From positions 4,403,803 through 4,467,802 of the forward strand of contig NC_049990.1 in the NCBI RefSeq assembly GCF_000003815.2: DNA of 64,000 bases, given 5' to 3'. Positions 50,461 to 63,560 of the stretch are shown piece after piece. Below the pieces are notes generated by a model. That model did not search any database, was not told the DNA's origin, and saw nothing but the letters and a program-made list of their open reading frames with translations. The number at the start of each line of letters is the position of its first letter. Within the stretch, counting starts at the first letter, position 1. The translations under genes and the position numbers were made by a program. The DNA comes from Branchiostoma floridae (taxonomy: Eukaryota; Chordata; Leptocardii; Amphioxiformes; Branchiostomatidae).

Positions 50461-52538
50461 AGTTATACAAATTATACATGTATGAGTCAGTGATCTGGAG
50501 GGCACTCAAACAACTTATATAACTCTGTCAAGCACCACTTCAGCCTGTTGAGGATGGTTCTTTCAGCCTCTCAACCCCCAGGATTATGATATACAAAGCC
50601 ACTTAGAATGTGATATCGTAGCTTCCTGTTCTTCTTTGTGCCATCGTAAGCACATCCTGTTCTTTCAAATAGTAGGACACTGAACAAGCCACTAGAATGG
50701 AGTACTAGTAGTTAAAAATTGATAGCGGAGCCACTCTCAGTGGGATGGCACGTGTTTGTTTATATATTGTACTAGTACTTGACAATGTGTATATATTACT
50801 ACTAATTCATTGTCTAGCACTTTTGTAGGTATTGTCCAATACTTCTGTAGGTAATGTAAAGTCTGTAAATATTAAGATGCTTGACTTGACCTTGAGGTGG
50901 TTTTCTTTTCACAATGACCCTTCCACAACAAACTCCCTATACTGTAAATATATCTTTCCAACTGTACTACAGATTTGTTTCATGTCAAAAGATTAAAACA
51001 ACACAAAAACATCCTTCCTCCATCTGTGACAAAATTAAGGCCCCTTTAATTTTGCAATTATATTTTTCATACATCACAAAATTCTCTTACAAAAACCTGT
51101 CTGCTATTGTTATTGTATCAACAGCATGAAAACTTACAGATACCTTGACGAATGTGTATTCTTGCTCTACCTAATATTGGTAGGCAGCTCCTGAAGTTGA
51201 AGTTCAACGTCCTCCTGTTTCATTACATCCTGTCATTATTGCCAAGGCCACTCATCTGTAATAGCTACAAGCTAGTCAGGCTTGGCTTTATGTGATGGAG
51301 GCAGACCAATAAATAAAAAGAAGGACACTGGGATCCAGAAATTTATTTTCAGTTCCTAATCTTAGTTTCTTACCTTACCTTATCTGCTGCAATGATACTG
51401 CTGAGATATGGTCATGGGACTGAATTTCTCATTGGCAATAGATTGCTTTGTCTGGTTTAGAATCACCACCTGCATACATATTTTGTGTGTAGGAAAGCAT
51501 AGATGAAATTGGAGCTGTGCAGGTATTTTTGATATTTGCTTGCATCTTGTCTGCACTGGTCCATGTACTGGGTATATATAGGTTAGTGTAGGTAAAATTG
51601 CAGTTTTGCAGGTATTTTTAATGTTTACCTGCACCTTACCTGCACTATACTTCCCAATATTTCCAGTAAAGCGCTGATATGTAAGGAATAGAATAGTCTC
51701 TGTAGAGAAGACTAATATATTTCCATTTTAATCCAAACTTTCTGACATGAAGACTATTTCATGTCAGAATGGTACAGGTATAAATTTGTCTTGTGCAAAC
51801 AGTTATGTTATCATGGAAGCTTATCTGTGTTGGTAGTAATCATATTACAATGCTAACCTTTCTTCCAACACAAAAGTCTAGTACACACGGATCAAATTTT
51901 CAACGACCACTGTCGTCTTCTTCAGGATCAATACTGATGACCAATCTTCAGAACGTAAACTCACGAGAGTTAGTAAGTTTGAATGTTATTTTCACCGAAA
52001 AATAATCCCCAAAAGAGGAATTTTGAGCCGTGGCTTCGATTTCTCCATGTCATTGGTGTAATTTCCCCATTAGGCGACAGAGGTCAGTCCTGTGTTGGGA
52101 TCCTGCCATGCTGTTCGATCTCCGAACACCACCATAATCCAGTCTCTCATTCCCTTACTGGCCTCCGGAGAAATCACGTTAAGACGGCATGATTGGCGCA
52201 GGATTGGGCCGAGACGAGTGTAGTACACGGTTTACATGGGAATGGCGGCCGTAATTCTTGAATTAGACGTCAACGCAGACATTTTGTAAGCCCCAGAGGG
52301 TGACCCACTGTAGGTAAGCCATTTTGCTCTGGTACTGTCAGAAGCAGAGGGACAGAGTTATGCTGGTTTAGCTACGTTTTCTTGTCTTGTAAAGAAGATG
52401 ATGCAACTGTTATCCTTCTTGGGAGTGAGAAATTCTTGAGTGAGGAGTTGTTTAATGAAGGTGTGCTGCTGGTGTATAAGGTAAAGTCTATGAAGGTTGT
52501 ATGTGTATGAAAGTGTGTCTGTGTTTTTAGTTGTCTGT

Positions 52539-52573
<35 letters not shown>

Positions 52574-55500
52574 TGTATTGTACACGTGTATGTTTGTATA
52601 TAATTATGATTGTAGGAGGAGGCTGTTATCAATCTTGATTTGATCGTTTTCTACCACACAAGTTTCTATGATTACATCTCTGGTGCTGAATTTCAATTGT
52701 ATCATTCTGCCTCTTTGATCAGTCAGCAGATTTTTGTGGGGAATACTTGCATTTGTCTAAGCCATGGCTTCTGATCAGGATATTATACATTTCTCCAGCT
52801 CTATGTTGGCTATCATTTGGTCAACTTTAACATCTGTTTTTCAGTGTTTAGTTGGTTGGTATATCTATATGTCTCTCCTTGGTGCTGATTGACTATCACT
52901 CTTCTGGGCTCAACATACTGTCTGCATATGCATTTTGTACACCAAAATTTGGAGCTGCACACAAAGTGAAATTCTTTGTTGGTTAAGTTCAACCCTGTCC
53001 TTGGTGCTGAAAGTAGGATTCTTGTGCTTGTGTGATATTTGGGGCAAAAGATGGCAGTATGTTTTTGTATACTATTTTTTTTTTAAATAGTTAATCCTAG
53101 AGCTAGCCAGAATCTAGACTTTCAATTTTTAGTTTTAGTGTCTTTATTAAGGTTCCTATTGTTTTGGAAAGACCAACGGTTTTTGTTGCAAAAGGTTTAG
53201 TATCAGACAACAAGATCAGCATGTTCGATAATAGTAAGTCCAACATCTGTTGTGTGTTTTCCACAACAGCAGTCCCCGTGCAAACATGATTAAGTATTGT
53301 TTTAATTGATCCTAATCAAAGTCTTCACCAGTGTTCATTGTGCACAATTTGTAAAAAAAGAAGTTTGGCATAGATTTTTGCTTTTCGTAGATTTGTCCTG
53401 ACATTACAAAGAAATGATTACATGATGGAGATATACATACCAGGTTGATATAAACAGACATAGCAATTTTGTGAAGAACTTCTAGACAGTATTACGCTTG
53501 ATTATGGTTGAGGATGTCTGCATTTCTGTTCAGGTAAATCTTAGAAATCAATTTCTTTATTATGCAGAACTCGAAATTCATTTTTGGAAGAAAAATTTTG
53601 GGTGTACCACACAACAGCTGTTGTTTGTTTTCCACAACATGCAGTTCCCGTGCATATGTGATTAAGTATTGTTTTAATTGATCCTAATCACCAGTGATCG
53701 GTTCCAGGGTGTGTTGATCGATGAGGTCTGTCTGTTGTCACTTTTCTTCAAACATCTGACGATGTTCCTTTGTAGGGAATTGACATATCTTCTCTATATC
53801 CGAATACTTCTAGAAATTTCGATCAGTTAGTTTACAAAAATTACACACAGTTTGCTTGTTATATATCTGACTGGCATGATTTTTTTGTGAAGATATTTTG
53901 AGAACATTATTTGTTTTTATTTTTTGACTTCATTTTCAAATTATTAAATTAGAAAATTGAAAAAATTGTACCACCCCCTCAATCCCCCGCTTTGCCATAT
54001 TGACAAACTGATCTCAGAAAAAATTGAAAAAATTATGACTGAGATTACTGTGCACCCCCTCCCCTCTTAGTAGACAATAGTTGAATCTGCATTACTTAGT
54101 CCACTAAACCAGTACCAAGGATGATTAATTGATTTGGTCTAATAATAGACATTGTTTACCATAGAGAACCTACCATATAAAAACTGTATGACTGAGTCTT
54201 TAATGACCCTGAGAACAAAAGATGCTTACAGAGGAACTCTTCTTTGTGATTCATGAATAAATTTGCTTTGTCACCATTCAAGGAAATGTTAGAATGACCT
54301 TATTATGCTGCCTTGACCTTGAGTTTGACATTGTAAATGTTCCGTGCTCTTTAATACCATTATTTCATGTGTCACAAAACACATAAACGTAAGAAAAACT
54401 GTCCTTCTAGACTCGTATAACGCGGAGTGAGACATTTTTGATTAAGTTGGTTTATAGTACTGTAACGTTGCAGTGCGTTTGTAAGGATTTTCCTTTGGGT
54501 GTGGCTTTTTCCGGTTGCAGACTCGAGATTTTCCCATGCGAGGATAAATTATTCAATAAGCTGAGACCTGGTGATTTTACGTGAGACACTTCCAGTTGTT
54601 TGTGTACCGAGGCTGCAGAAGGCAGGGACGTTTTTTTCTTGACATTTGACTGGAAATGGCACTTCTTGAAATTGTAAGTAAACCCTTTCAATTGTTAGGA
54701 GTAGTGTAAGGGTTTTAAAAACTAGATTTTGAATGCTATTGTGAAAATAGCTGTAGCATTGAGCAAGAAATACCTTGCTAAGAAAAATGTTCATTCTGAA
54801 TTATTAAGAAAAATAAGGGCACGCAATTCCATTGAAACTACCTATATATACCTTTTAGCCTTATTGTATTGTTTTGGGATTTGTGAGTGTAACTGTGTAT
54901 CATGTAACAGTGGTGTTATGTTAGAAGTGTTTTTTTAAATGAATAAATAGGAATTAGGATAACAGGCTTGCTGCTACACATCAGAGGTCAAAAATCATAT
55001 TGTCAATAGCTGTGTTGCCTCAAATAGGCAGTTTGAATTTCTTTTACCTCATGGAAATCATATTGTTGTACACGTATCTATATGATCTTATGTGTTACAG
55101 TCATTGACACGTATTAAGTGGCCTAATATGTTGGGCAAGTTTTCACAGAATATCTGGATTAACACAGGATGAATAGGATTGCAGTGGATAAGTTATAATA
55201 TACTAATAAGTAAATATTGAAATAGCCGATTCTTGGGATATGCAATGCATTCTTCTACTTCCAAAATCATATCTTTTTTGGCGTTTCTACTTCAATGTTC
55301 CAGCAAGAATTTCTTTATGTCCTCATATCAACCAGGAATCCTACTAATAAATATACTTTTTTTTTTAAAATTCGAAAGCCTTGTTCAGACATTGAAATAC
55401 TATGCTGGAGAGAGTAGTGGTCTTTTTAGTACAACCTCAGTATTTCTAACTTACAAATTCTTGACAAATCTTTTGGTGTTTTTGCATAAACTGGTCATGA

Positions 55501-55640
55501 CAGACTTTGCTACTGTTCATTGGTAGAAATACTGAGGCCAATATTTTTTTTCTTGAATGTTGTTTTATAAATCCCTGTAATGTATGTATGGAGGTATTTC
55601 TAAAAAGAAGAGTGTAATCTGCTGGTAAAATGAAGAAATG
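50457..55640. other. Intergenic stretch, no gene recognised
   Basis: Holds a short doubled GCAGGTATTTTTRATRTTTRCYTGCA motif (51527, 51611; period 84), a (TG)n run at 52540-52578 and a ~370-base-spaced duplication around 53240 and 53610 (CCACAACA...CAGTYCCCGTGCA, ATTAAGTATTGTTTTAATTG). A GC-richer non-repetitive island at about 52045-52340 stands out. The frames are short and unsupported. Confidence 0.4.
52540..52578. repeat. (TG)n microsatellite
   Basis: GTGTGT run of about 35 bases. Confidence 0.9.
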
Positions 55641-55649
55641 AAATGAAAT

Positions 55650-56300
55650 GTTGGCTTGAAAGTTCATCTGTGTCTAGAAGTCATTCTGAATCATGGTCAA
55701 ACTGTAACGCTCGTTTACCTTTATCCGTGGGGTGACCTTTATCCGTTGTCTTTAAAAACAGCACATTTAGGAGTATTAAGTCTGTGGACTGTGGTTTCAA
55801 ATTTGCAATATTTTCAAAATGTTCTGATTTGAAACCACCGTCCGTCGACTTAATATCCCTAAAAGCGTTTTTTTTCTTACAGACAACGAATATAGGTTAC
55901 CCCCGGATAAAGGTGAACCAGCGTTAATGTCAAACACAAAAACTGTCCAAGTCAAATTTTTGTATCAGAGATTTTAGTTCAAAAATGCTGTAACAGTTGT
56001 AAAAGATGAAAACTACTGATATCCAAAATTGCAGTTTTCTAATATTTTTGCTTATGAGCCCTAACTTCAAATTGGCTTGAAAGTTCATATGTGTTGGTAG
56101 AACTACAAATCATTCTAAATCAACTGTAATTTCCAACACAAAATTTAGACTCACCCAGATTTGCGACTGCCCAATTTTTTATAAGAATTTACAGTTAAAC
56201 TTTGTCACATACATGTTGTTGTAAAAGATAAAAACTATTAATATCCAAAATTGCAGTTTTCTAATATTTTTGCCTCATCAGTATGAGCCCTAACTTCAAA
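55650..56300. repeat. Degenerate tandem duplication interrupted by a MITE
   Basis: GGCTTGAAAGTTCATMTGTGT, ATTCTRAATCA and AACTGTAA occur at 55656 and 56072. GTTGTAAAAGATRAAAACTA, ATATCCAAAATTGCAG and TGAGCCCTAACTTCAAATTG occur near 55990 and 56220. The first copy is split by the element at 55705-55926. Confidence 0.7.
55705..55926. mobile_element. MITE with TAACGCTGGTTCACCTTTATCCG termini, copy 1
   Basis: Left TAACGCTCGTTTACCTTTATCCG and right CGGATAAAGGTGAACCAGCGTTA are inverted, with inner GGTTTCAAAT...ATTTGAAACCACC arms. Flanking TA is consistent with a TA target: the unoccupied sister sequence at about 56120 reads AACTGTAATTTCCAACAC. Confidence 0.8.
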
Positions 56301-56427
56301 TTGCAGCGTGCAAGATGGGCATCCCATCCCCCAGTGCAATCATTGGAACCCTGGACAAGATCCAAATTGCCTCCATGGCAAGCCTTACATCATTTGTTGA
56401 TTGAGACGACTATTACTTTCCCCACGG

Positions 56428-57800
56428 CTTAGAAATGATGCAGAAATGTCCCATTTGTAATTGTGTCTCAAACATTGAGGAATCACCTTGCCTCTCCAAT
56501 CATGCTGACAGGTCCAGTTTGGCAGGAAGGGAGGCCTACATGTCACTGGTTAAATAGCAATGGCCTTTTTACCTCAGCTGTACCCTGTCCAGTGCCAGGC
56601 CTGACTCTAGTGCGTGCGTAGTCCAAGGATTCCGGCCCTGCCTCCAAACCAAGAAGCTAACTCACACGAGCGGTGGTCCACTGTTCATTGTGCTTGTTGA
56701 AAAAAGCTAGCCAGGGGGGAATTTCACCAGTACAGTGAACTTGTAAATACTGTACATAGTGTCTCTGTTCTCTCTATCGCAACCAGTGGAAGAATAACTC
56801 TTCAGTGAGCTAAACTGGACAACCAAACCGAGGTACAAGCCCAAAACTTTTGTGAAGACTTCAGATAATTTCTAGACCAGGAACCTATTACTCTCCCCAT
56901 GGCTTAGAAATGATGCAGAAATGTCCCATTTGTAATTGTGTCTCGGACATTGAGGAATCACCCAGGCTCTCCAATCATGCTGACAGGTCCAATTTGGCAG
57001 GAAAGGAGGCCTACATGTCACTGGTTAAATGGCAATGTCCTTTTTACCTCAGCTGCACCCAGTCCGGTGCAATGGTCGAGTTGGTAGAGTATTGGCCTTG
57101 CATTAGGTAGGTTGTGAGTTTGATCCCTCGTCGAGTCATCCCAAAGACTGTAAAAATGGTGCATGCTGCTTTCTCAGGTTAGTGCTCAGCAATTAGGAAA
57201 GAGTATGGAAATTGAACACACAGTTACCAATACCAGTGGACTAGCCCTCTACTGTAGTGATTGCACAAATCTGTGTGGCCCAGGGCTACTGATATGGAGA
57301 TGGGCACCGCCCTATGCGTCATCAGGCGCGGGAAGGACTTTGACTTTTTTTTTCACCCTGGCTTGCCAGGCCTGACTCTTGTGTGTGTGTAGTCCAGCGG
57401 ATAGAGGCCCTGCCTCAGAAACAAGAAGCTCTCTAACACAGTGAGTCACTATCCGGTTTAGCGTCAGACTCTGTTATTCCCTGTCTTGCAAGGGTTGGAT
57501 GTTTCGGGCTGTCGTTTATGGGTCTGATTGCTGATCTCCAGCTGCATCTTTAAAGGGGGTGGCTTTTTGCAAGTTCAGTTTGAATCTCAAAGCTGTGAGT
57601 TTGAATCTTAAGCTGTTGTCACTCACCTGACATGGGTTGCAGCCCTTAGGATGGGACATTAAGCCGTGATCCACTGTTCATTGTGCTTGTCAAAAAGAAC
57701 TAGGGAAATTTTACCAGTACAGTGAACCTGTAAATACTGTACATAGTGTCTGTTTTCTCTATTGCAACCAGTGGAAGAATAGCTCTTCAGTGAGCTAAAC
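56428..57800. repeat. Direct duplication, second copy interrupted by a SINE
   Basis: TTAGAAATGATGCAGAAATG, TCCCATTTGTAATTGTGTCTC, CAATCATGCTGACAGGTCC, CCTACATGTCACTGGTTAAAT, GCCAGGCCTGACTCT and CCACTGTTCATTGTGCTTG, then CAGTGGAAGAATARCTCTTCAGTGAGC, run from 56428 to about 56825 and again from 56905 to 57800. In the second copy about 290 bases of SINE separate CAGTCCGG from TGCCAGGCC. Confidence 0.85.
57064..57353 (+). mobile_element. tRNA-derived SINE, copy 2
   Basis: CCGGTGCAATGGTCGAGTTGG start, A box TGGTCGAGTTGG, anticodon-like loop around CCTTGCATTAGG, B box GAGTTTGATCC, then the same body as copy 1 and a final GACTTTGACTTTTTTTTT tail. The sister duplicate without it reads CCAGTGCCAGGCC, which fixes the insertion point. 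Confidence 0.85.
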
Positions 57801-58291
57801 TGGACAGCCAAACGCAGGTACAATATCACAAAAATTTTGTGACGACTTCAAACAAACAAACAAACAAACCATTTCTAGTCTGGAAACTTGGAAGAAATCC
57901 CCCTGACGTAACTAAAACCATGCGTCCTCCATAAACTTTGGTATTTATAACCTTTTGCCACAAAATTTTTATTGTCAAAGCGTCAGGCAGCTGTTAAAAA
58001 AAAGATTAGCATTCAGGGCAAGTGCGCGACTTCATTGATTGTACTTTATTGGGTCACTTGCAGCCATGTTTTTGACAAGGGGTTTTAACCACCGGTTCCT
58101 TTATTACACGCTCATACAACTTTTATGGCACCCGAGCAGGTTCTTGGGAAGGTAATAAAGGGACTGGGAAGTTTCCATGTGGCTGTGCTGAAAAGGTAGG
58201 AGAGTGGAGTTGTCAGGGCGGCCTTCATAAACTTGTGATCATGTGATCATAAGTCAAAGGGTAACCAGCTTTATCTGGACTCACTTATGCT

Positions 58292-58504
58292 AGTTCACCT
58301 TTATCCGTGGGGTGACCTTTATCCGTTGTCTTTAAAAACAACACATTTAGGAGTATTAAGTCTGCGGACAGTGGTTTCAGATTTGCAATCTTTACAAAAT
58401 GTTCCCATTTGAAACCACCGTCCGTCGACTTTATATCCCTAAATACGTTTCTTTGTACAAACAAGGAATATAGGTTACCCCCGGATAAAGGTGAACCAGC
58501 GTTA
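58292..58504. mobile_element. MITE with GGTTCACCTTTATCCG termini, copy 2
   Basis: AGTTCACCTTTATCCGTGGG left and CCCCGGATAAAGGTGAACC right, with the same core as copy 1 (CATTTAGGAGTATTAAGTCTG, AAACCACCGTCCGTCGACTT). The 5' terminal bases are altered. Confidence 0.75.
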
Positions 58505-60061
58505 CATGTACAATATGTTTATGCTGATTTATTTATTACATCCAAAGGCAAAGAAGATATTTTTGATTATAGAATATTTATTAATTCATAACTGCTACTT
58601 TTGAGTTAAGGCTGGAGTTAACTTGAAAAAAAATGTATTCCTACCAGTCATAAAGTGATAATTACTCAAAGTCAAGCCCCACTCACTGAAAGATCTGACT
58701 AAAATGTGTGCACCAATGTACATATGTTACTCTTATGTTGATCTTCATGTTTTGCATAACTCTTAAATTTAGAAATTGAGAATAAATAACTTAAAGTTAA
58801 ACTTAAGATCTGTTGTAATTCCCTTTTCAGACCACAGTATAATATTCTAAAAACCGAAACCCAACAATTCAAAACCTATCCATATCTAAATCTCCTTCTT
58901 TATTCACTCACAATGACCTCCCATTTTGCTGCTGCTTCTTATGGGCAAAACCATTCTTGCACATCTTTACCTATCATCATAAAAGAGCAAGATTCCTCAT
59001 TTTAATTTCAGAAAACCGATGGAAGTCAGCACTAGCGTATTTGACTGTCATCTATAAAAGCACTTTGTGGCCTTGCCGGACACTGTCATAGCTAGCACTT
59101 GCTATCAGAAATTCTTGAGCATTTCTACTTGTCATCTTAAACAAGAGATTTCTTGTTTCGATTTCATGGAACAGCTAAAAATCAATGTATTCATGACGGT
59201 CATGAATAAAATAAAGACTTTTGTGGCCTTATATGACACCATCATATGTTGCGCTCTTATAAGTTATTGACTTTTTGTAGGTCATTTTTCAAAGATTTTG
59301 TTCACTTTCAAGAAACAGAGAGATCAACAAATGCAGATGGCATCCATAAAATGTCAGGGACATTGCAATCAGGTTAAAACGAACGCTAAACCAGATAGTA
59401 AGTGTAAGTGAGTGAAAGACTCCAATTGCAATTTCTTTATACTGTCCATCTGAATCAGCAATTCTGCCATACTGCAATCTCTGACACCTGATATGACAAT
59501 CAAAAGGAAGCATTTGATTCACCCTCGGTCCCTGATGGACTATACAGGAATGTGACTTTCAGTACACGTGTCATCCGATGACTCTCCAGACGTCGCTTTT
59601 ATGGCAGCTGATACCGTGGTGCAGCCAAGTGTGAACAGAGACGTGGCAGGGCTAAGATTGGAACAGCCCCTCCTAAATTATGGATGAGTCGGAAACGCAC
59701 ATCCTCACATTACCTGAGTCGTCAAAATTATGACAATACCGACAATAAACAGTCATCAATACTGTGATAAAAAGACACAAGTTTACCCTTTTTCAAGAGG
59801 GGTCTGGCTGTTCAGCAAAAAACAATGGAATGCAATGGAATACACAAAAATTATACCAAAATACTTATGTTAAGAAATCATGTTTGGGCATAAAACAAAC
59901 TATGTACATGTATATATGGTCCAGGTGACAAGAAAGCACTAGAAACTGATGGACAATCCTGGCCCTTCGCAATATTTGTTATGATTTACTGACTACAATG
60001 ACGATTTGAGAGTATTGTTTATTTCTACATAACCTACAAAAAATATGTAAAATGACATTTA
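58505..60061. other. Intergenic stretch before the second gap
   Basis: No gene or repeat recognised. A GC-richer island at about 59570-59720, with TAAATTATGG and AAAATTATGAC homeodomain-like words, could be regulatory, but this is weak. Confidence 0.3.
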
Positions 60062-60161
60062 NNNNNNNNNNNNNNNNNNNNNNNNNNNNNNNNNNNNNNN
60101 NNNNNNNNNNNNNNNNNNNNNNNNNNNNNNNNNNNNNNNNNNNNNNNNNNNNNNNNNNNNN
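60062..60161. other. Scaffold gap (100 N)
   Basis: Exactly 100 N. Confidence 0.99.
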
Positions 60162-60469
60162 ACTCCTTTTACGGGGCCGTCTCTTGCAGTAAAATCAGGA
60201 CTGATGCAAATGAATATTGCTAATAATACATGTAGCACAGGATCATATTTCACATTACGTCACAGAAATGAAAACGATACGCTCTATTAGACAACCATAA
60301 AACTTGACACGTTTACGACTTGCAGTGTCTTTTTGCTGGCTTGAAATACATAACATGTACTGGGTGCATTTTTGTGCTACAAAAATTGCAGTTGTGCACT
60401 TATTTTTTTACTCCTCTCCCCGCCCTAATTCTAGGAGCGAACTGGTAAAATTCCTGGCCACTATACATA

Positions 60470-60760
60470 TAATTCCAGTGACCAGACCTCTGCTTGGAGA
60501 ATACCCACCCCACAATGGTACAGACAAAAATTCAAATGGAAATAGCCCAGATTTAAATCAATTTTTATGAAGTGGCTTCATTTTGAGATAGAAGAACTGA
60601 TGGCCCAGATTTTTACTAGTTCACTCCTGAAACCTCTGCTTGGAGAATATCCACCCCCACACTACCCCACAATGATAGAAAAATTCAACGCTGAAAATAG
60701 CCCTGATTCAAATCCCTTTTTATCAAGGTGCTTCATTCTGAGAAAATAGAATTGATGGCC
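60470..60760. repeat. Twofold duplication, ~155-bp period
   Basis: ACCTCTGCTTGGAGAATAYCCACCCC, CCCACAATGRTA, AATAGCCC and GTGSCTTCATTYTGAGA, then TTGATGGCC, occur in both halves. Confidence 0.75.
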
Positions 60761-61389
60761 TAGAAGCACAAAGGTTTCCGGCTACTGCCAATCAGAGCTA
60801 ACTCAGGTGACCTCAATATGACAATGCCTGCCCCAGTTGAGACAATATGATTGTGATGTATTCACTCTCGGGCATACCGTGGCTGCTCTTCTTCATAAGT
60901 GTGCTGGTTTTAGTGCATTCTCAAGGTGCTATGCTGCCCCTTAAGGATCTTAGAGCATGAGATGGATATCTCTGAAGTTTCATCAGGTTGGTAGATATAC
61001 TTGTAGCATGTACGTAGTATAACAATCGGTGCTCAAAATATTTTTTCAGCCAGGTTGCTCAGGCGGCAATCTGAGTCAAAAGCCAGGTTGCGCCATCAAC
61101 ATTTCAGGTTGCCCCACTTCCAAGTTATTACATTCTTCAAACCAGCAATTTATCCATTATCTTTTCTTCCAGTTACAAGTAACTACTTAAAATATGTTTT
61201 ATCTTATCAAGAAATAAATACAAATTTAAAACTTATGATATTGTATGCACGTCCAACTGCAGAATTTTGGGTTGGGCACTGCGCTACCTGAATTAAAAAT
61301 CAACTTAAGCCAAGCAAAATGTGGTACCGTTGGATTTGCAAGACTTAGTGTGTAAGTGGGTATTTTAAAAAACACATGAGCAATAGTCC

Positions 61390-61885
61390 AAACCCAAATG
61401 CTCAGTTCAATTTTAATCTGCTCGCTGTTAGATACTTCAACATTCTAGAGAAAAGGAAAATCCACACATCAGTATTCAACATGTGCATGTAATGGTCTCC
61501 TATTTGTTATCCATCTCTCCCACCATAGTAGGTACAGGAAAATCTTGAAATTTTTCTAGTAGGTACAAGCTACGAGATTTTTCAAAAGAATATCAAAAAT
61601 TAAAAAAATCTCAAAATTTATTTAAATTTTTTTTTTTTTTCAAAGAATAAAGGCTCTCACTTTGGGGGGTATTATGATGCGGTATTCAACATAGAACCTT
61701 TGCACAAAATATCAGACATGTATGTAAAGTCAAGAAGCATGAATCCAAACCCAAATGCTTAGATTAATTTCAATCTGCTCGCTGTTTAATATTTCAGCAT
61801 TCTGGAAAAAGGGACTCTGCAGACATCAGTATTCAACATGTGCATCTTCTGGTCTCCTATTTGTTATCCATCTCTTCCTCGATAT
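61390..61885. repeat. Direct duplication, ~357-bp period
   Basis: CAAACCCAAATGCT, AATCTGCTCGCTGTT, ACATCAGTATTCAACATGTGCAT and GGTCTCCTATTTGTTATCCATCTC recur in order at about 61390 and 61747. A T-rich and A-rich low-complexity stretch (61570-61650) lies between. Confidence 0.8.
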
Positions 61886-62202
61886 ATCTGCCCATCAGGG
61901 TCAGAGGGTCCATATCATGTCATCACCGGAAATTGCCACAATTCAATCGCTACAGCGAGATTGCTTTGCACAAGTAGGGAGGGGGGGGGGGGCAGAAATA
62001 TGAGTGCTCGTCACAAATGTGCTATTGCGAGGCCAAGGCATGTTATATTTGTGTACTTTCTTGTTACTCAGACACTTGAAGTGCAGGACCTCCAGTGATA
62101 TCAGAATGTAGAATGGAATTTGGACTTTTTTTTCGCCAAACAGAATCTGAAAAGGATCATTGTTTTGAGTATCGCCCGTTCAAAATTTTTTACACAGAAT
62201 TA

Positions 62203-62275
62203 GGTCCAGGTTCAGGTCCGTACCTGGACATACGTGTACCTGGACCTGAATTTTCTGTACCGATACCCGCCCCTC
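62203..62275. repeat. Interspersed GGTACCGGTACAG repeat, fragment (reverse)
   Basis: AGGTCCAGGTTCAGGTCCG, TACCTGGACCTGAATTTTCTG and TACCGATACCCGCCCCTCC are the reverse of the copy-1 left end. Confidence 0.55.
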
Positions 62276-63159
62276 CCATGTATGCTTTCTTCCCCACAAA
62301 TAAGGACACTCTCCAGTGCAAGATAAATGTAACAGTTTGCGTACTTCACCCCCAGTATCGTGCGATCAATACCCTTTTTCATTTGTGATACATTGACATT
62401 GAATTACAGTTGCAGGACGTATCGAGCTCCTTTACAGCCCCGGCGGCATAATCCATACGCTGCACCCAGGGACAAAAGAGTCAACTGCTTATCGTATCGA
62501 AAAATTCAGGGACACAAAAATTGAGGCTCATTTTGGTGCCCTTAGATTCTTGTACCTACATGTGGGACATTTATTCCATTGTCCTTATTATATTGAGATA
62601 ACTTGATCAGAGGTTTTCAATCTTGTCATACATTTAGATTGCCATCTTTGATAAGTCCCTTGCCTGTTAGTTATTTTCTATTCTGTCTGTCATTTTTATA
62701 GATGATAACCACATGTGCATTGATTTTGATCTGAGTGTAGTTCGAGAAGAAATATTGCCGCTTTTGACAAACGGGCATTAACCCCACAAATCAATACTAG
62801 GCAAACGTGAGTCACTTATAGCAATGGGCTTCTGTACATGTACATGTATGTATTAGTAGTCCACTGTGTTCTGCTGGTGCAGTGGTCTGTATGTGAATCC
62901 TTGGAAATGACTAAAAAATGAATATGAAGTGAGTGTCATGAAATTATCCGAAAAATCTTAATCAGTACATATTTTATGCTCGCAATGCATCATTATCAAG
63001 TTCTTTGAACACAAATATTTGTTTCCTTTGTACATATGATTTATATGGTCTGGATGGTTCCATTTTTGTTTATGTATTATAATGTTACATGTGAATAAAA
63101 AAAAAAGTGTTTCCTCAGTGTGATACTGACTGGTTCTACTTACAACTGCAGCCAGGTGT

Positions 63160-63560
63160 CGCTGCCATCTTGACTTCATTGACTCATCAATAGGCGAAGC
63201 AGGGGTTATGGAGGATGGTCGGGAAATTCTCCGAAATGGTTTGGGCCACACACTCCAAGGAGGTCCCCTACTCTTTTGGAAAAGTGTGGTGGGTTCTTTT
63301 ACGGGCTTGACTCCCAAACCCCCACTCCTACCTCACCCGTAGCACAGGACCCCCACATTCTATCCCAGGGATGGTCCTAACCGGGGCTAGGTACTGGTTT
63401 TCACCTGAGTGAAGTGAGGAAAGCCAAGTAAAGGGCCTTTCTCAAGGGCACATGATCGGTGATATGGCAGGATTCCAACTCATGACTTCTACATGTAGCT
63501 TCTGAGCCAGACATGCTGACCTTATTCCACACAACCTCACACTTGCTTATTACAGCTTGC
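63160..63560 (-). mobile_element. tRNA-derived SINE, second family
   Basis: On the minus strand, GTCATGAGTTGGAATCCTGCC resembles a B box region. It is followed by CCCTTGAGAAAGGCCCTTTAC and TTCCTCACTTCACTCAGGTG, the kind of conserved core seen in deuterostome SINEs (from general knowledge). A 5' tRNA A box is not clear. It ends in GACTCCCAACCC-rich sequence near 63310. Confidence 0.5.
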
